Positions 23,316 to 35,240 of a stretch of 64,000 bases of DNA are shown here, one piece after another. Both the position numbers and the translations under genes were made by a program. Below the pieces are notes generated by a model, which was not told the DNA's origin, did no database searches, and saw nothing but the letters and a program-made list of their open reading frames with translations. Position 1 is the stretch's first letter, and every line of letters begins with the position of its first letter. This DNA comes from Diphasiastrum complanatum (lineage: Eukaryota > Streptophyta > Lycopodiopsida > Lycopodiales > Lycopodiaceae). The stretch covers positions 18,900,218-18,964,217 of the forward strand of contig CM055107.1 of NCBI GenBank assembly GCA_029204225.1. The letters are read 5' to 3'.

Positions 23316-23717
23316 GAATATGCTCCTTTGAATAAAAGAGGTGTCAAAGCATCTTGCTTATCAGTTGATGATTGTTTGCGCTATAGGGCTGACGGGAAAG
23401 CAAATTTGGACCTCTGGGTAGATGGGACATTATATTCTAAAGATCCATATTCCATGCAGCATCACAAATTTTCTTCTGCTACTCAATTGATATGTTTTGT
23501 CTATCATGGAAAGAATGGTTTGCTAGGTTATTGTAAAAGATTAGAAGAATATGGTAACACATTTTCAATGGAAAGAATTTATTGTTTAGAGGATGTAATT
23601 AGACATATATCTTCAAATTGTGCTCAAAAAGACAATATTTTGCGAATAAAATTGCTAGCCAAAAAGAAAATGAAAATCTGTGAAATAATAGTGATTTACT
23701 GCAAAAAATCATATTGA
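23316..23717 (+). pseudogene. Exon-like ORF, unrecognised protein
   Basis: Open from just after a TAA at 23313 to TGA at 23715; reads EYAPLNKRGVKASCLSVDDC, YRADGKANLDLWVDGTLY, then MQHHKFSSATQLICFVYHGK and RLEEYGNTFSMERIYCLEDV. The first ATG in frame is at 23451, well into the protein-like sequence. A TTTTCATCTCTATATAG acceptor-like site lies 8 bases before the open frame, so this looks like an internal exon. Amino-acid composition is that of a real soluble globular protein rather than random AT-rich translation. The C-terminus (KKKMKICEIIVIYCKKSY) may be read-through into intron. I do not recognise the family. Likely a host gene fragment, possibly captured; no neighbouring exons found. Confidence 0.45.
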
Positions 23718-23771
23718 GTACAAGAAAAGAGATTAATCAAATGAAAATCGAATTGAATAATGGTCGTTTTA

Positions 23772-24388
23772 TGTGAGAGATTTCAACTAGTTTAGTCTAG
23801 TTTAGTCACATTTTGGTAAATTGTCAATAAGAGGCCAAAACTCATTTTAGACTTAGAGATAAACGTTTTGAAGTTATATTAGTTTAAAATACATTCAATA
23901 AACACTTTTGGAAAGTGTGGGAAAGTTGGTAGTCGAGTTTGAGAGAGATTCAAATTTGAACTTTGGGTACATTGAATCTAGACCCAAAAATAGTAGGGTT
24001 TACATTTTGGAGGGAAGGATGTAACTCGTGGAGAGACACATATTCTCTCTTCTCTCTCTCATTTCATCATTATACATGGTTCTCTTTGGGTTCTACTACT
24101 CATTGGTGCACTATCTTGGTGTTATCTTGCAATTCTATGTGTAGAATGATCATTTATTGCTATTTTCGGTTCCACACATGTGAAATATAGTAGGGTACTG
24201 TAATTGTACGGACAGAAAACATATTTTATGTTTTGGTTCATGTTTGATCAATATCTCTTAGAGTTTGCATCTCATTTTGTATGTAGATGCTGATTTTTTC
24301 TACATTGGCAGGATTGTTGGTTTGCTCCTTATTGTAACCAAAGATTTGGGACATGGATTGGACCTTGAATGATCTGAAATCCTTCACA
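23772..24388 (+). repeat. Probable copia LTR
   Basis: Begins TGTGAGAGATTTC and ends CCTTCACA immediately before a perfect copia primer site, so TG...CA ends with a 617-bp body. The left edge is tentative. No partner LTR seen. Confidence 0.5.
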
Positions 24389-24400
24389 TGGTATCAGAGC
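24389..24400 (+). promoter_or_regulatory. Copia primer-binding site
   Basis: Perfect TGGTATCAGAGC, complementary to plant initiator tRNA-Met. Confidence 0.75.
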
Positions 24401-25314
24401 TCTTGTGTTTCAGGTTATGAAAGGATCAGCCATCTTTAGCAAGGATTTGGAGGAGTTACCAATGCTAGAGCATGCTAGATTGATCTCTACTCAAAAATCA
24501 GCATTTTTGCATGTGTAGAATTGATCTTTTGTAGGTCAAAACTCAATATAGGGTTAGATACTTGATCAATTACAGTTTCACACTTGGTTTACTGGAATTA
24601 GATGATTTTGGTGCATTAAAAAGTTCTCATTGGAGTCTACAAGAAGATACATCAAGTTTCTAGAAATTGCAGTAGAATTTGAGATATTCATTTTTTTGTG
24701 ATTTTGTCAAAACCCTAATTTTGATTGGATCTCTAGTTTGTGAGGTTATTGAACTTCATTTGAGTGTGTTTCATTCTTAGGAAGTGGCAAGAATCATTAG
24801 ATTGAGGATAGATCATAGGTTGGTCAAGATTTCACTATTCTATGTGTTGATTTTCTAGTTAGTGTGGGACATGGGCTTTTTTAAATTTATAAATATAGTA
24901 GATAATACTTGGGATTGTACAAGGAATATGTGGGTATTGTGATTTGAAAATGGTTGCCGTATGTCGAGCAGATGAGTTTGGGTGCTGTATTTTTAAACTT
25001 TCTAAATTGTATAACATGTTCGTTGTCCAATTGTATGAAGAAGTGTGATTTTGTGGACTATGAAATAACACGCATTCGTTTGTTTTGCAAGGATAAATTT
25101 GTGGTGGATCTATAAGCACAAGTAATATAGTTATGTGTAGATGGTTTTTATTTATGCATACAGAATAGTAAATAATGTTTTGAGATGTTAGATTATATTG
25201 TTGTATAAAGATTTCGTATGCTAATAGTTTTGCTAACCAAAATAGACAAAATGTATCATAATATATACATGTCGGAGTTATATTTAGTATGTTATCAAAA
25301 TACATATTTCTATT
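24401..25314 (+). other. Leader of a copia-like element, then unassigned DNA
   Basis: No gag is recognisable after the primer site; sequence is AT-rich and non-coding until the next repeat family begins near 25315. Confidence 0.35.
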
Positions 25315-25370
25315 GAGAATATTTTATTTACACTGATTCTCTTTGAGCTATAGCTTTCTACACATAACGA

Positions 25371-25669
25371 ATGGCGCCATCAAGAAAACTGTGCTCCTCA
25401 ATAGACTATGTGCTTCTCTTCAATGAGAAAAATGACAATGAATTATGGGTGCCTAGAAAGTATTCAAGAAACTCTTGTGTTTGTTGCATCCATCATCAAA
25501 AGGAAAATTTCGAAAAAGCAAGAAGAAAAAACTATCGTTTCAATCTTATTGGAAGGCCAGAATTATGGATTTCAAAACATCGTCAGGAGGAAAATCTATA
25601 TCAGATATATTAGTTCAACATGTGTATATGCATTCAGAGATAAATGTGGCAAGGACTGAATTGTCATGA
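25371..25669 (+). pseudogene. Second copy of the unknown 99-aa ORF
   Basis: Plus-strand counterpart of 18730-18431: MAPSRKLCSSIDYVLLFN, PRKYSRNSCVCCIHHQK, RRKNYRFNLIGRPE; a frameshift near 25560 separates it from the C-terminal part (DILVQHVYMHSEINVARTEL) in another frame. No function is inferred. Confidence 0.4.
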
Positions 25670-27787
25670 TCACAAAAAAAGCAATTGTGAGTATTGATAT
25701 ATTATTTGCACTTCTCTTTCTTTCATTCTAGATCATTTATTTCTAAAGTGTTAATCTGATCATTTTTCTATTGCAGATTTATATCCTTCCAATATGAATA
25801 TATGGGAACCATCTAGATGTTTTGTAGGTGTGTTGGATGTACTACATGATGATATTGGATAGTTGCAATATTAAGGTAGAACTGCAAAGGACCTTGTTGA
25901 TTGTGGAATCTTTTTTTATAAATCGATTACCTAGTTTTAGATGAATGGGTTATTCATATTGCCTTGGTTTAAGAATCATTTTGATGTAAACTGAATAATG
26001 ACTTTAAAAATTCATTAAAGATAATCACATGCTCAAAAACTAGTCCGATTAAGTTGGCTTGTTTCTTTGAATATGAGTCACATTAGGCCAAAACTATTGC
26101 TCCTACAATATGTTATACACACATATTTTAGATTCATTTCCAATGGTAAATTATTAAGTAGTTGTACACATTTTTACTTTTCTTTAATAACTTATATCAA
26201 CAATCAGTCATATAGCTATTTTTATATTATTACTTTAAAAGATGTATTTCTAGATGCAATACAATTATTTCAATTTTTTGCAGGTACGTAACAGACACGA
26301 CCTTGAGATCAAATGTTGAAATATTGGCGAAACTATTCAGATATTGAAGAGACTTTGAACTTTAGTATCAGAAAAATAATATTCCATCGTCATTATGGAA
26401 TATAAAACAAGTATAAATTGCAATATAGTGCTATCACATAGGCACAGCTTGATTGTACCAATCCGTATTCATATCAATGAGAATGTCAAAGATGGGTTGT
26501 GTGTAAGTAATATTGTATCTATTTTTTTTAACATGTTTATGTACGCTTGAAATGTAATACAAGTAAAAATTCTATTCTATATTTTCTTTTATATCAAGAG
26601 AAACATCTAGTAAAATTGTTTGCTCTTCCACTATTTCAGTATTAGGAGATTGATAGAGCATAATCTCCTATCCTGTTATTTGTTCTTCCTCTTCATTGGG
26701 AAGTGCTTGTTGTTGGAGTTAATCTTCACTCCTACTCACCTAAATTCAGTTCCTAAGCACTATAGTCTCTCTTTATATTGATAGCAGTCTTACTTGCATA
26801 TGTTAAACAATTTGTACATACATTGACTTGAAGCAGAGCAGGATCGACTCAACTTCATCGACGTCGACTTCACCGACCGAAGTCTATCAACATCCAACTT
26901 CGACTCCCTCGACATCTGACTTCGACTCCCTCGACATCCTCTCAATGGCAAACAAGTCAACTCGACTCATTTGACACCTTTGACAATTGTCAACTATTAC
27001 TAGTCAAAATAGAGCTCATTGTCTACTCTGCACACTAAAAACTACATCATTGTTCACTATGCAGTATCTGCATCACTTCACGACTATTTCCTGCACAATT
27101 GTAATCTTCACGACTATTGCAAGTGATGTGTATATACATTCAATAAATCAGTAATAATACATACAATGAGATTGACAATCCTTAAACCAGATACGTGAGT
27201 CAAGAATCATTGGTAATGTGAATCAAAGTTCCTCTATGAACTCCTTTGTATTAGACTATCTGATTCCATAGGATCATTGATTTTAGAGAGAGTGAAAGTA
27301 AGTCAAGAAGTAGAGATAGTAACAATCTGTAATCAGGATAGTAAGATCACTACACATAGTGAGTTAGTACTGTGAACCATTCTCGGGCACAGGATCGTGA
27401 TTTGATCATTGTACAACTTAGCACAGATTTTCTATTTTCTTTATGTGTATTTGTACTATCAAATGCTTTTTGCTAATTCCTTTCTCTTGTATAGATACTT
27501 GTTCCACAACTCATTTGGAATATCTCATTTGAAGGAAGCATGAATGTCAAAGACGCCTAACTGTTTCGCTCCCTTCATGGTTGTCTTTGATACCTTTCCT
27601 CTGGTTGATCTAAGTAATAGTCTGAATCAAGAAATTGGTAGACATCCCGTTATAATCTTAACGTTGAGTTTTTCTCTTGACTGGATATCACATTGAGCAA
27701 GGGTGGTATCAGATCTGATAGGAATATTCAAACACAATTATTCCATTATACAAACCCAACAAGTGATATCATAGCCAAAGTGTCTAA

Positions 27788-27792
27788 ACTGT
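27788..27792. repeat. Target-site duplication, left copy (ACTGT)
   Basis: ACTGT directly precedes the LTR start TGTAGTGGG and recurs at 37062-37066 directly after the other LTR. The uninterrupted homologue at 58040 reads ...CTAAACTATTATAG, confirming insertion here. Confidence 0.92.
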
Positions 27793-28550
27793 TGTAGTGG
27801 GTTTCTTTCCTTGTCTAACCTAAATCTAAGATCTAGTCAATCTAGCATCGAAGAGATGGAGTTAGTTGTCACGCGGAGTTTCATTCCCATGAGAGCGATA
27901 GTATAGTTCAGATTTCAACATGAATGGAGGATCTAACACTAACATCCATTAACACTAAGCATTAACACTACATCCATTAACCCTACTTCCATTAATCCTA
28001 AATCCACAACAATGATAGAAACTTACTCTTCTCTCTCTCCCTTTCTCTCTCACAAAAAGCATAAGAAATAGCAATCCCAATAATGATCAGATCCAACAAT
28101 TAGCAAAATCCAAAGAAAGCATGAGAAATGGAGTAAAAGAGAAGAAGAGCAAGGACATTCATCAATCCATTTCTAAAGAGAACCAATCTACTTTATTAAT
28201 GAGGAAATGAACATGAGGAGCAACTCGAGTTGGTCCCTTTTTATAGTAGAGAGGAGGACCCTGGCCTCTGAATCCTATTGGTCCAGTCTTGCCTCTCTTT
28301 TTATTCAAATTTAAAAAAGTGTGGGAATCATCAAAATTGGAGGGAAACCCAACTTTACTCACTAACTTGACATTTAGGCCCTACGACATTAAAAGTCCTG
28401 CAAAAAGGCCTAAAGTCCTTTATTAACTTTTAACTAATCAATCAAATAACTATGTGATCATCGGGTTGGACTTACACACACAGGGTGCCAAATCCCTCTC
28501 ACTTATTAACTAGGGTTAGGGTTGCCTTGGGATCCGAAAACCCTCCAATA
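27793..28550 (-). repeat. Gypsy 3' LTR (758 bp)
   Basis: Matches 36302-37061 end to end. In element orientation it begins TATTGGAGGG (TG changed to TA) and ends CCCACTACA. A TATA box (CTATAAAAAGG) lies near 28237-28247 on the minus strand. Confidence 0.93.
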
Positions 28551-30235
28551 GTATCCCCCACCAAAACTGGTGGCGGTCCCACGACACCTGCAATATGTAG
28601 TTATTGGGGACTTTTATTGGCTTAATTAAATGATACTGCACCTTCTCCATAAAGTCAAGGCGTGCAGTATTGAGATTCAAATTATACGGTAGGAAACAAT
28701 GGTGGGCTCCGGCAATCCACTTGGAAGTTGTCCATGAGATGAAGCGGGATTCCCAAGAGCCTCCCATCATAGCCGCACGAAAATACAGTCGAGGAATCGG
28801 CAGCTGATCTTTGATTTGCTCTGAGGCCATCGGCTTATTTGGATCAAATGCTAGGGTAGGAAGACAATCGTCCCATTTGGTTGCCACTGACGCCAACAAA
28901 GTTATATCTTTTGCAAACATTGTCGATTGTCACACTGTTGGATCCGGAGAGTGGACATACTCTCTTTGATATGCCTGTAAGGCCCGGTAGAAATCCACTG
29001 AAATATTCCAGCTGTAAGGCTGGTGGATGATTGGCCAATTGGGCGTATGGATGGTGATTTTATCCATAGCCAATCCCAAATCTTTCCATTTTTGTCTTCG
29101 TGGCATTGGCACGTAATAAGGATCTACCCACAACTGGCGAGGGCTGGCGACGTAACTCCTAATTGATTCCGGAGTTTTCTCAAAAACCATGATTCTCCAT
29201 GTCGGCTGCTCTCCCAGTGCAAGTTTTTTGTCCAATTCTTTGTCGGCCTCGATCTCGGAGGTCTTAAATTTGAGAACCCATCCACCATGCGAGGACTCAT
29301 GTGGATGCTGTTTTAAGAAGGTCTGGATCTGGTCCTTGACGCTGATGGGCCTTCTGAATAAATGGCCTATTCTTGATGAGGATGGACCTACTTGTACTGC
29401 CAGTATAGTTGGTGGTTGATTTGCTAGATCTAGAGCTCCCCCCTGGTCCATGCTCGAATCAACCCCTATATCCATCTGTACAGTTTCTTGGCACGAAGGG
29501 GAGAATTGCGGCATGATTGGGACGGGGATTTGTGGTCCGGCTTCCAACACTTGAGCGGCGGCTTTTTCATAGGCGTTGATGGTCTCTTTTGCCTTTTTCA
29601 ACTCGGTTGAAGCTGTTCCTTTGAACCTATCAAAGCGGCCTTGGAATCCTTGAAGGGCCACTTTGTATGTTTTCACTTTCTTGAACAAATATGCAATCTT
29701 CGTCGGTGTGACCGGATGATCAGGTATTTGTGTTTGCAGATATGCATCACACTCAAGGGTGGTCGCATCCAATTCACCTTGAAGCCGTGTGCGATCTTGT
29801 TTGGCCATTTGTAATTGCCCCTTCAACAGTTGCACCTGTTGCTTGGCATCTTGCACTGCCTTATCTACCTGATCCTTTGCTGTTGTCAGGGCATTTTGTA
29901 GGGAGCTGATGTAGGTTTCCAAGCGATCAGCTTGTTGCTGGGCCAATGTCTTTTCGCTTTCAGCCTTTTCTTCATATTGCTTGGCTATCTTCACCTCTCG
30001 ATCCAGTTGGACAATTTTTTGGCTGATCAGAATGTTTTCAAATCCTAAACCGGAGATCCTCTGCTCCATTTTCTTTTTTTTATCCAGCATAGACTGGATC
30101 ACTTGCCCAAGGCTTGAAACTAACCTGAGAGCATCACCAGAATCGACAGTCATGGAGGTGGCAGCAGTAGGAGACCCTGATGGTACTGTCCGTGGTAGGT
30201 GTGGAATAGGTGCCAAAGTCTCTTCTTCTTCAAAA
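28516..30235 (-). pseudogene. Gypsy 3' coding region, coiled-coil and C-terminal domains
   Basis: Frame open from about 30235 to 28933 (428 codons from the ATG at 30216), then one TGA at 28930-28932, then open again to 28516 inside the LTR. Residues about 30-210 of the 428 form a long charged helix with heptads (DKKKKMEQRISGLGFENIL, REVKIAKQYEEKAESEKTLA, and many K/E/Q), clearly coiled-coil. A Pro/Gln-rich linker and a globular part follow (WVLKFKTSEIEADKELDKKL, RSYVASPRQLWVDPYYVPMP). After the stop comes LAFDPNKPMASEQIKDQLPI, ISWTTSKWIAGAHHCFLPYN. A divergent copy at 45.6-46.9 kb shares these motifs, so this is an element protein, not chance. It sits where Athila elements carry an env-like ORF, but I see no signal peptide or membrane helix. 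Function unknown; a relocated gag-like or structural protein is possible. Confidence 0.7.
28551..28566 (-). promoter_or_regulatory. Gypsy polypurine tract
   Basis: TTTTGGTGGGGGATAC on the minus strand directly abuts the 3' LTR; the position fits the plus-strand primer. Confidence 0.6.
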
Positions 30236-31651
30236 TATCCTCGTCTTCAAACCTTTCAGGCACCGTGGCGTCGAACTGCTTTGGTGACTTGACAGCTATG
30301 TCGACCCGAAGTGTGGTTGGGCTACCTTGTGTGGGTGGTTGCTGACTGGCATCTTCGACACCAACAGTAGCTTCATGGATATGCCCAAATCCTCTTCCAG
30401 GGGATTGGGGTTCAAAGGCTGGGCTTTGGGGCATTTCAAAGATTTCGGTGGCCCCAAGGGGGTCGGAATCATCGAACATATCCATGAAGAACTATGTGTT
30501 GGGTGAGGTTGCTTTGGTGTGCGGGGGTGAGGCGGCCTGGGCAGCTGTGATGGGAATGGTAGGCCCAATGGTCACGGACTGTCCTTGTATGGGAGCAGAG
30601 GCGAGGGAAGCATCAGAGGCGAGGGGAATGGGAAGTTCAGTGCGAACAGCAGCAGGGGTGGAAGTGCAGCTGACGAGGTATGCCTAGTACGACATCTTGT
30701 CGCGGAAGGCGAGTTAGGAATTACAATCTCGCTGCGTGGACGACGACAACTATGAGAACTTGAGGCCTGGTGACATGACTCGGCTGGTGCTTCTTCATAA
30801 ACCAAAAGCACAAAATTCAGGTGGAAGCCATGGATTCTATTTTCTAAGTGAGAAGTAGCTAAGAGGGACAATAGAGAGCCAGCAGCGAACTGCTGCTTTG
30901 TATTGGCCTTAATAGCTCACTTGAGCTCACCAAAAACAGTCTTGAACCAGTTATAAGGTTCAAGAGGGGCTTTGGCCAACTTGATGTGGGACTCCACTAT
31001 CTTGTGAAGGATTTGAGATGTGATGCGGTCTTTCCTGAGGTTGCCAACCATCAGGAAATGATTCAACAATTGGGCAGTGGCGTGGATGGAAGGCTCAATG
31101 ATGGCTTCCAGAAGGTATAGTCCAATGCAGATCGTTGGTGAGGTCAATATATGGCTTGATGGCCTATTTGGCATGCTTGTGATTGGGTGAGGCGTGCGTA
31201 CCGGATGAGATTCCTATAGCTGCAAGTGCGGCCTCAGTGACGTGCACCTCGTGCGTGGCTCCTTGGAAGGTGATATAAAACTTGGATTTCTCTTCCTTCT
31301 ATGTACTGAAGGCAAGAGTGATGAAATCCATATTGATGCATCCCGAAAAGGCTCTCTCATGAATACCCATGTAAGTAGAGGCTCCGCAAGGGTCATCCAC
31401 TAAGTGACCATGCTTGTGCTAGGAAGAATCATGATGTCCGTTGCAGATGGAACATCACGATGGATAGTATAGCATGGAGACTGGGAAGTATCAGTAGAAG
31501 ACATGATGATCAGAAAGGAATTATAACCACGTGAGAACGTATCAGAAGGGAATGCAGGAAATTTGGAAGGCTTTGGTCGCAAGAGCTTTGCTAGCACAAG
31601 TGAGGAATGAATCGAATTCAGCCAACTTATAGGTGAATTTGGTGGGTCCAT
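30236..31651 (-). pseudogene. Gypsy 3' coding region, N-terminal half
   Basis: Continuation upstream of the coiled-coil part. From 31651 to 30572 a single frame holds with about four stops. It contains LLRPKPSKFPAFPSDTFSRG, RDVPSATDIMILPS and the helical CIGLYLLEAIIEPSIHATAQ with NHFLMVGNLRKDRI, AKAPLEPYNWFKTVFGELK. A frameshift near 30660-30700 leads to a Pro/Ala/Ser-rich segment (PLASDASLASAPIQGQS, ITAAQAASPPHTKATS), a TAG near 30497, then MDMFDDSDPLGATEIFEMPQ. A second frameshift near 30235 joins it to the coiled coil. If read through, the whole 3' region would be about 1,040 codons. No domain recognised with confidence; gypsy 'putative plant transposon protein' regions are the nearest idea. 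Confidence 0.55.
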
Positions 31652-32295
31652 TACACTGAATAGTAGTTGGGCTGATCAGTTTTGAACAAAAATTTGCAGG
31701 CATGTACAGTACTGTAAAAATAGGCTATAAAAATCTCGACAAAGGTTTCTAGGGATCTGAACCTATCAGACGGACGTTTTCTAGGACTGGCGAAGGATGA
31801 ACCTTCGCCCAGGTACTGTCATAAATTTTTTTTTTCACAATCTAAACCTATGGACAATCTAATTTTGACATTTTAAGATTATCTAGCAGGTCGGCAAAGG
31901 TTCATAATGACGTTATGATGCTCGGCGAAGGTTCCCAAAATGGCATATCACTGAACATTCGCCTGACTCAAAAATTGAATTTTCTCTTGTCAGAAACCTT
32001 CGCCCACCTCAATTTAGATAAATCAAGGGTGGATGTATGGTCTGAGAGCTCAGCGAAGGTTTCTGATACTATATTGGCCAAATCGACCCAAAATAGTGGT
32101 TTTCTAAGTCATTTTTCATAAAAAAATATTGTGCTTCCGTTTTCTTATGCTGATGACTTCCTGACTTTCGCTCATCAGTCTTTTTTTATTTTTTTTTCTT
32201 TTTTTTTTCAACTGTCTTTTTCCAAAAAAAAGTCAGCAAATTGAATATTGAAAACAAAAAATTGAAAACAAATAAAATGAAAAAATATATTGAGA
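31652..32295 (-). other. Spacer between pol and 3' coding region with CGAAGGTT motifs
   Basis: Non-coding, pyrimidine-rich near 32170-32230. Holds repeated GGCGAAGGTT/AACCTTCGCC motifs, including the hairpin GGCGAAGG-ATGAA-CCTTCGCC at about 31788-31808. Confidence 0.6.
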
Positions 32296-35240
32296 TCAGG
32301 CTTGTTGAACTGACGGAGCAGGCTGCCGAAACTTGCGTAATCGGCTGCCATTTACCGGAGTATCAAATCGTTTCCCATCCAAGTGCTCAAGAATTACTGT
32401 GCCATAGTTCAGGTTTTCCTTCACTTTATACGGGCCTTCCCCAGTAAACTTCAACTTACCCTTGATCATCTTGATTTTGTACATCAATGCAAGATCTCCT
32501 GCTTCCAGATCTTTCTTATGCAATCGCCGATCGTGCCATGCCATGCGGCGGGCTTTCTCTGCTGCTAAGGCATGAACTGCCATCAATCGGGTTTCACATA
32601 ATTTGTGCAACGCATCGTGGCAAAGTTGTAAAGACTGATTATCATTTAATCGTTCCATTGCTATTATGCGTAAAGATGGGATTAAAAATTTAATTGGCAT
32701 AACAGCATCTTGACCATAAACCAGTTGAAAAGGTGTTTGATTTGTACTATTTTTGTAAGCAGTTCTGAATGCCCATAATGTTGCATACAGTTTATGTTCC
32801 CAATCAGACCAACTTGCTTCAATTGTCTTTGTCATAATGGTGCAGAGAATCTTATTGGAAGATTTAGCTTGGTGGGATAATAGGGAGTACTAAATCTGTG
32901 TATAACAAAAAAATCTTCCAGTAAACACTTTATTGTTTGATTAACAAAGTGTGTACCATGATCACTGACAATTTTGATCGGACATCCAAATCTGACTATA
33001 ATATTTTCATATAGAAACTTAACTGTAGATTTCACATCAGCTACTTTGACAGCTTTGGCTTCAACCCACTTGGTCATATAATCAGTTGCGACGATAATGT
33101 ATCGGGCCTGAGATCCTTGGGCAGCAGGATGAATAGGACCAACATAATCCAGTCCCCATTTTTCAAACAGTGCTTGCGATAAAACCGGATGTAAGAGTTC
33201 ATAATTTTGTCGAGTAGGCCGTCGTGCTCACTGACAGACATCACATGTCTGAATAAAATTTTCTGTGTCCTTATGAAACGTAGGCCACCAACAACCGGAT
33301 TGCAAAAGTTTGCAAACAGTATTATCTGTAGAGAAGTGTCCTCCACCCATGCCATCATGTGAAAACATGATTAGATCTGGTACTTCATGCGGTAAAACAC
33401 ATCTTCGTAAAATACTATCTGATCCATGACGATACAATTATCCTGAAATTAATTGATAAGGTTGAGCCTTATGAAGCAATTGTCTTTTCTGTACATTTGT
33501 CAAAGAGTCATTCGGTTGTCCTAGCATCAAGTACTCAACAATATCTGTCGCCCACTCAGGGTAGCTTCAACATAGAACAATGCAGCATCTGGCAGTTCAT
33601 CATCCACCTCAGTATTAACTGGTGCGGATTCAATTCGTGGAACGTGATCGGTTAGATAATATTGTTTCTCGTTTCTGACCACAATTTGAAAGTCAAATTC
33701 AGTCAATAATAATAACCATCTTGCAATACGTCCAGTATTACATGTCTTATTTACCAAGTAAAGTAACGGTTGATGATCCGTATAAAATGCAAAGTGCGTT
33801 TTCATGAGATAGTGTCATGGCTAGCGCTTCACGTTCTGTTGTTGAATAATTCTTTTTTGGATTTGTAAGCTATCTGCTTGCAAATCATATAGGATAATCC
33901 TTCTTATAGTCACCTGGCTGCGTCAAAACTGATCTAATGGCGTATTTTGAGACGTCCGTATGAACATGAAACTCTAATGTCCAATCTGGAGAACGCAGTA
34001 TTGGTGCTGAAGATAATGCTTTTTTTAACTTTTCAAAGGCTTCTAATGCCTCTACTGTCTAAATAGGAACAATAGTTAATTTGTATATAGGTCGTGCTAA
34101 ATCCGCAAAGAAGATAATAAAAATTTGATAGTAGTTCACATGACCTATAAACACATAAAATCCTTGAATTGTTGCTGGCAGTGGCAATTCCACAATAACT
34201 TTGATCTTAGAGTAATCGGTGGCAATACCATGTCTTGATATCACATGTCCAAGCACCACTCCGTAAGAAACCCATATCTGGCATTTTTTTGGATTTAGAG
34301 AAATATGATATTTGCAGCATCTTTCAAAGACTTTCTCCAATCGATCCAGGTGGTCTGTATCTGTACTATGAACTCCCAAGTCGTCCAAGTAAATTTCAAG
34401 AAATTTCTACGGATAATCTTTAAAGGCAAATTGCATTACTCTTTGGAATGAACTTGGTGCATTACAGAGTCCAAACGACATTACTTTGTAAGCATAGGTG
34501 CCCCATTCTGTTGCAAAAGCAGTTTTGTGATGATCGGCAGGTGCAATCTTAACCTGGTTATAACCACTAAATCCATCCAAGAAACTATAAGCTTCCGCTC
34601 CAGCAAGGTGATCCAAAATGCTTTCAGTAAAAGGTAACGGAAAGTGATCCTTCCGTGTCACTTTATTCAATGCTTTGAGATTCACATAGATTCGCAATTT
34701 CTCATTTTTCTTAGGAACAATAACAATCGATGAAATCCATTCAATATGCTCGATCTCATAAATGAAATTGGCATCAAGCAATCTCTCAAGTTCTTTCTTT
34801 ATCAGATCTGTAACATTAGGATTACAGTGATAGAACTTTGTAACCTTCGGTACTGCATCAGGTACTAAAGGTATGGTATGTTCAATGACTGATGTTGGAA
34901 TACCCTTCAAATCTTGATAAGTCCATGGGAAACGATCTTGATACTTAATAAGTAGCAAACGAGGTGCTTGATATTGTTCAGGAGTAAGTTGTGATCCCAC
35001 TTGTACAATCTTTTCTGGTTCTCCTGGTTCTGCAAGATTCATTGGCTGCGTCCTAGCTGGGCCATTATAAACCTCTTTAGATTCTGGCATGTGTTCTTCA
35101 GGTTCATGATGTGCTTTAGGTAATATGATAACCACATCATCCAATGTATAACATTTAAAATGCTCTGGCATATTATGTTGGACTACATTTGCTTGTTCTT
35201 TTTCGAAAGGACTTGTCTTGGATCTTCGTTTTTCGATCAA
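32296..35240 (-). pseudogene. Gypsy pol: RT, RNase H, integrase
   Basis: RT (35240-34059) reads IEHTIPLVPDAVPKVTKFYH, KKNEKLRIYVNLKALNKVT, DGFSGYNQVKIAPADHHKTA, MSFGLCNAPSSFQRVMQFAF, then TAG at 34407, then KFLEIYLDDLGVHS with the catalytic YLDD intact, and LGHVISRHGIATDYSKI. RNase H follows (TDVSKYAI, NYSTTEREALAMTLS, then in another frame FAFYTDHQPLLYLVNK). The integrase zinc finger lies at 33437-33228 (FSHDGMGGGHF...CDVC, HHCC spacing). The core at 33150-32832 has ATDYMTKWVEAKAV and KIVSDHGTHFVN (D and D visible), and the C-terminal part is 32835-32296 (LWAFRTAYKNSTNQTPFQLV, RRLHKKDLEAGDLALMYKI, FTGEGPYKV). At least four stops/frameshifts. No protease or gag is recognisable upstream. The element must have depended on others for gag. 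Confidence 0.9.

Larger units (their letters stand above)
25315..27792 (+). repeat. LTR-like repeat P ending in a copia primer site
   Basis: The part from 26042 matches 56358-58040 almost throughout; earlier parts match R1 copies and the inverted copy at 18 kb. It ends CCCAACAAG then TGATATCATAGCC (27764-27776), a variant copia primer site, and the gag start continues at 37062 beyond the inserted gypsy element. A TCGAC-rich patch lies at 26850-26960. Best reading: 5' LTR and leader of a copia-type element, with extra captured sequence (the unknown ORF below). Exact LTR left edge not determined. Confidence 0.65.

Noticed and set aside
28160-28362. ORF inside the gypsy LTR
   Set aside because: LTR sequence, TATA box and transcript leader region; not conserved in the other LTR.
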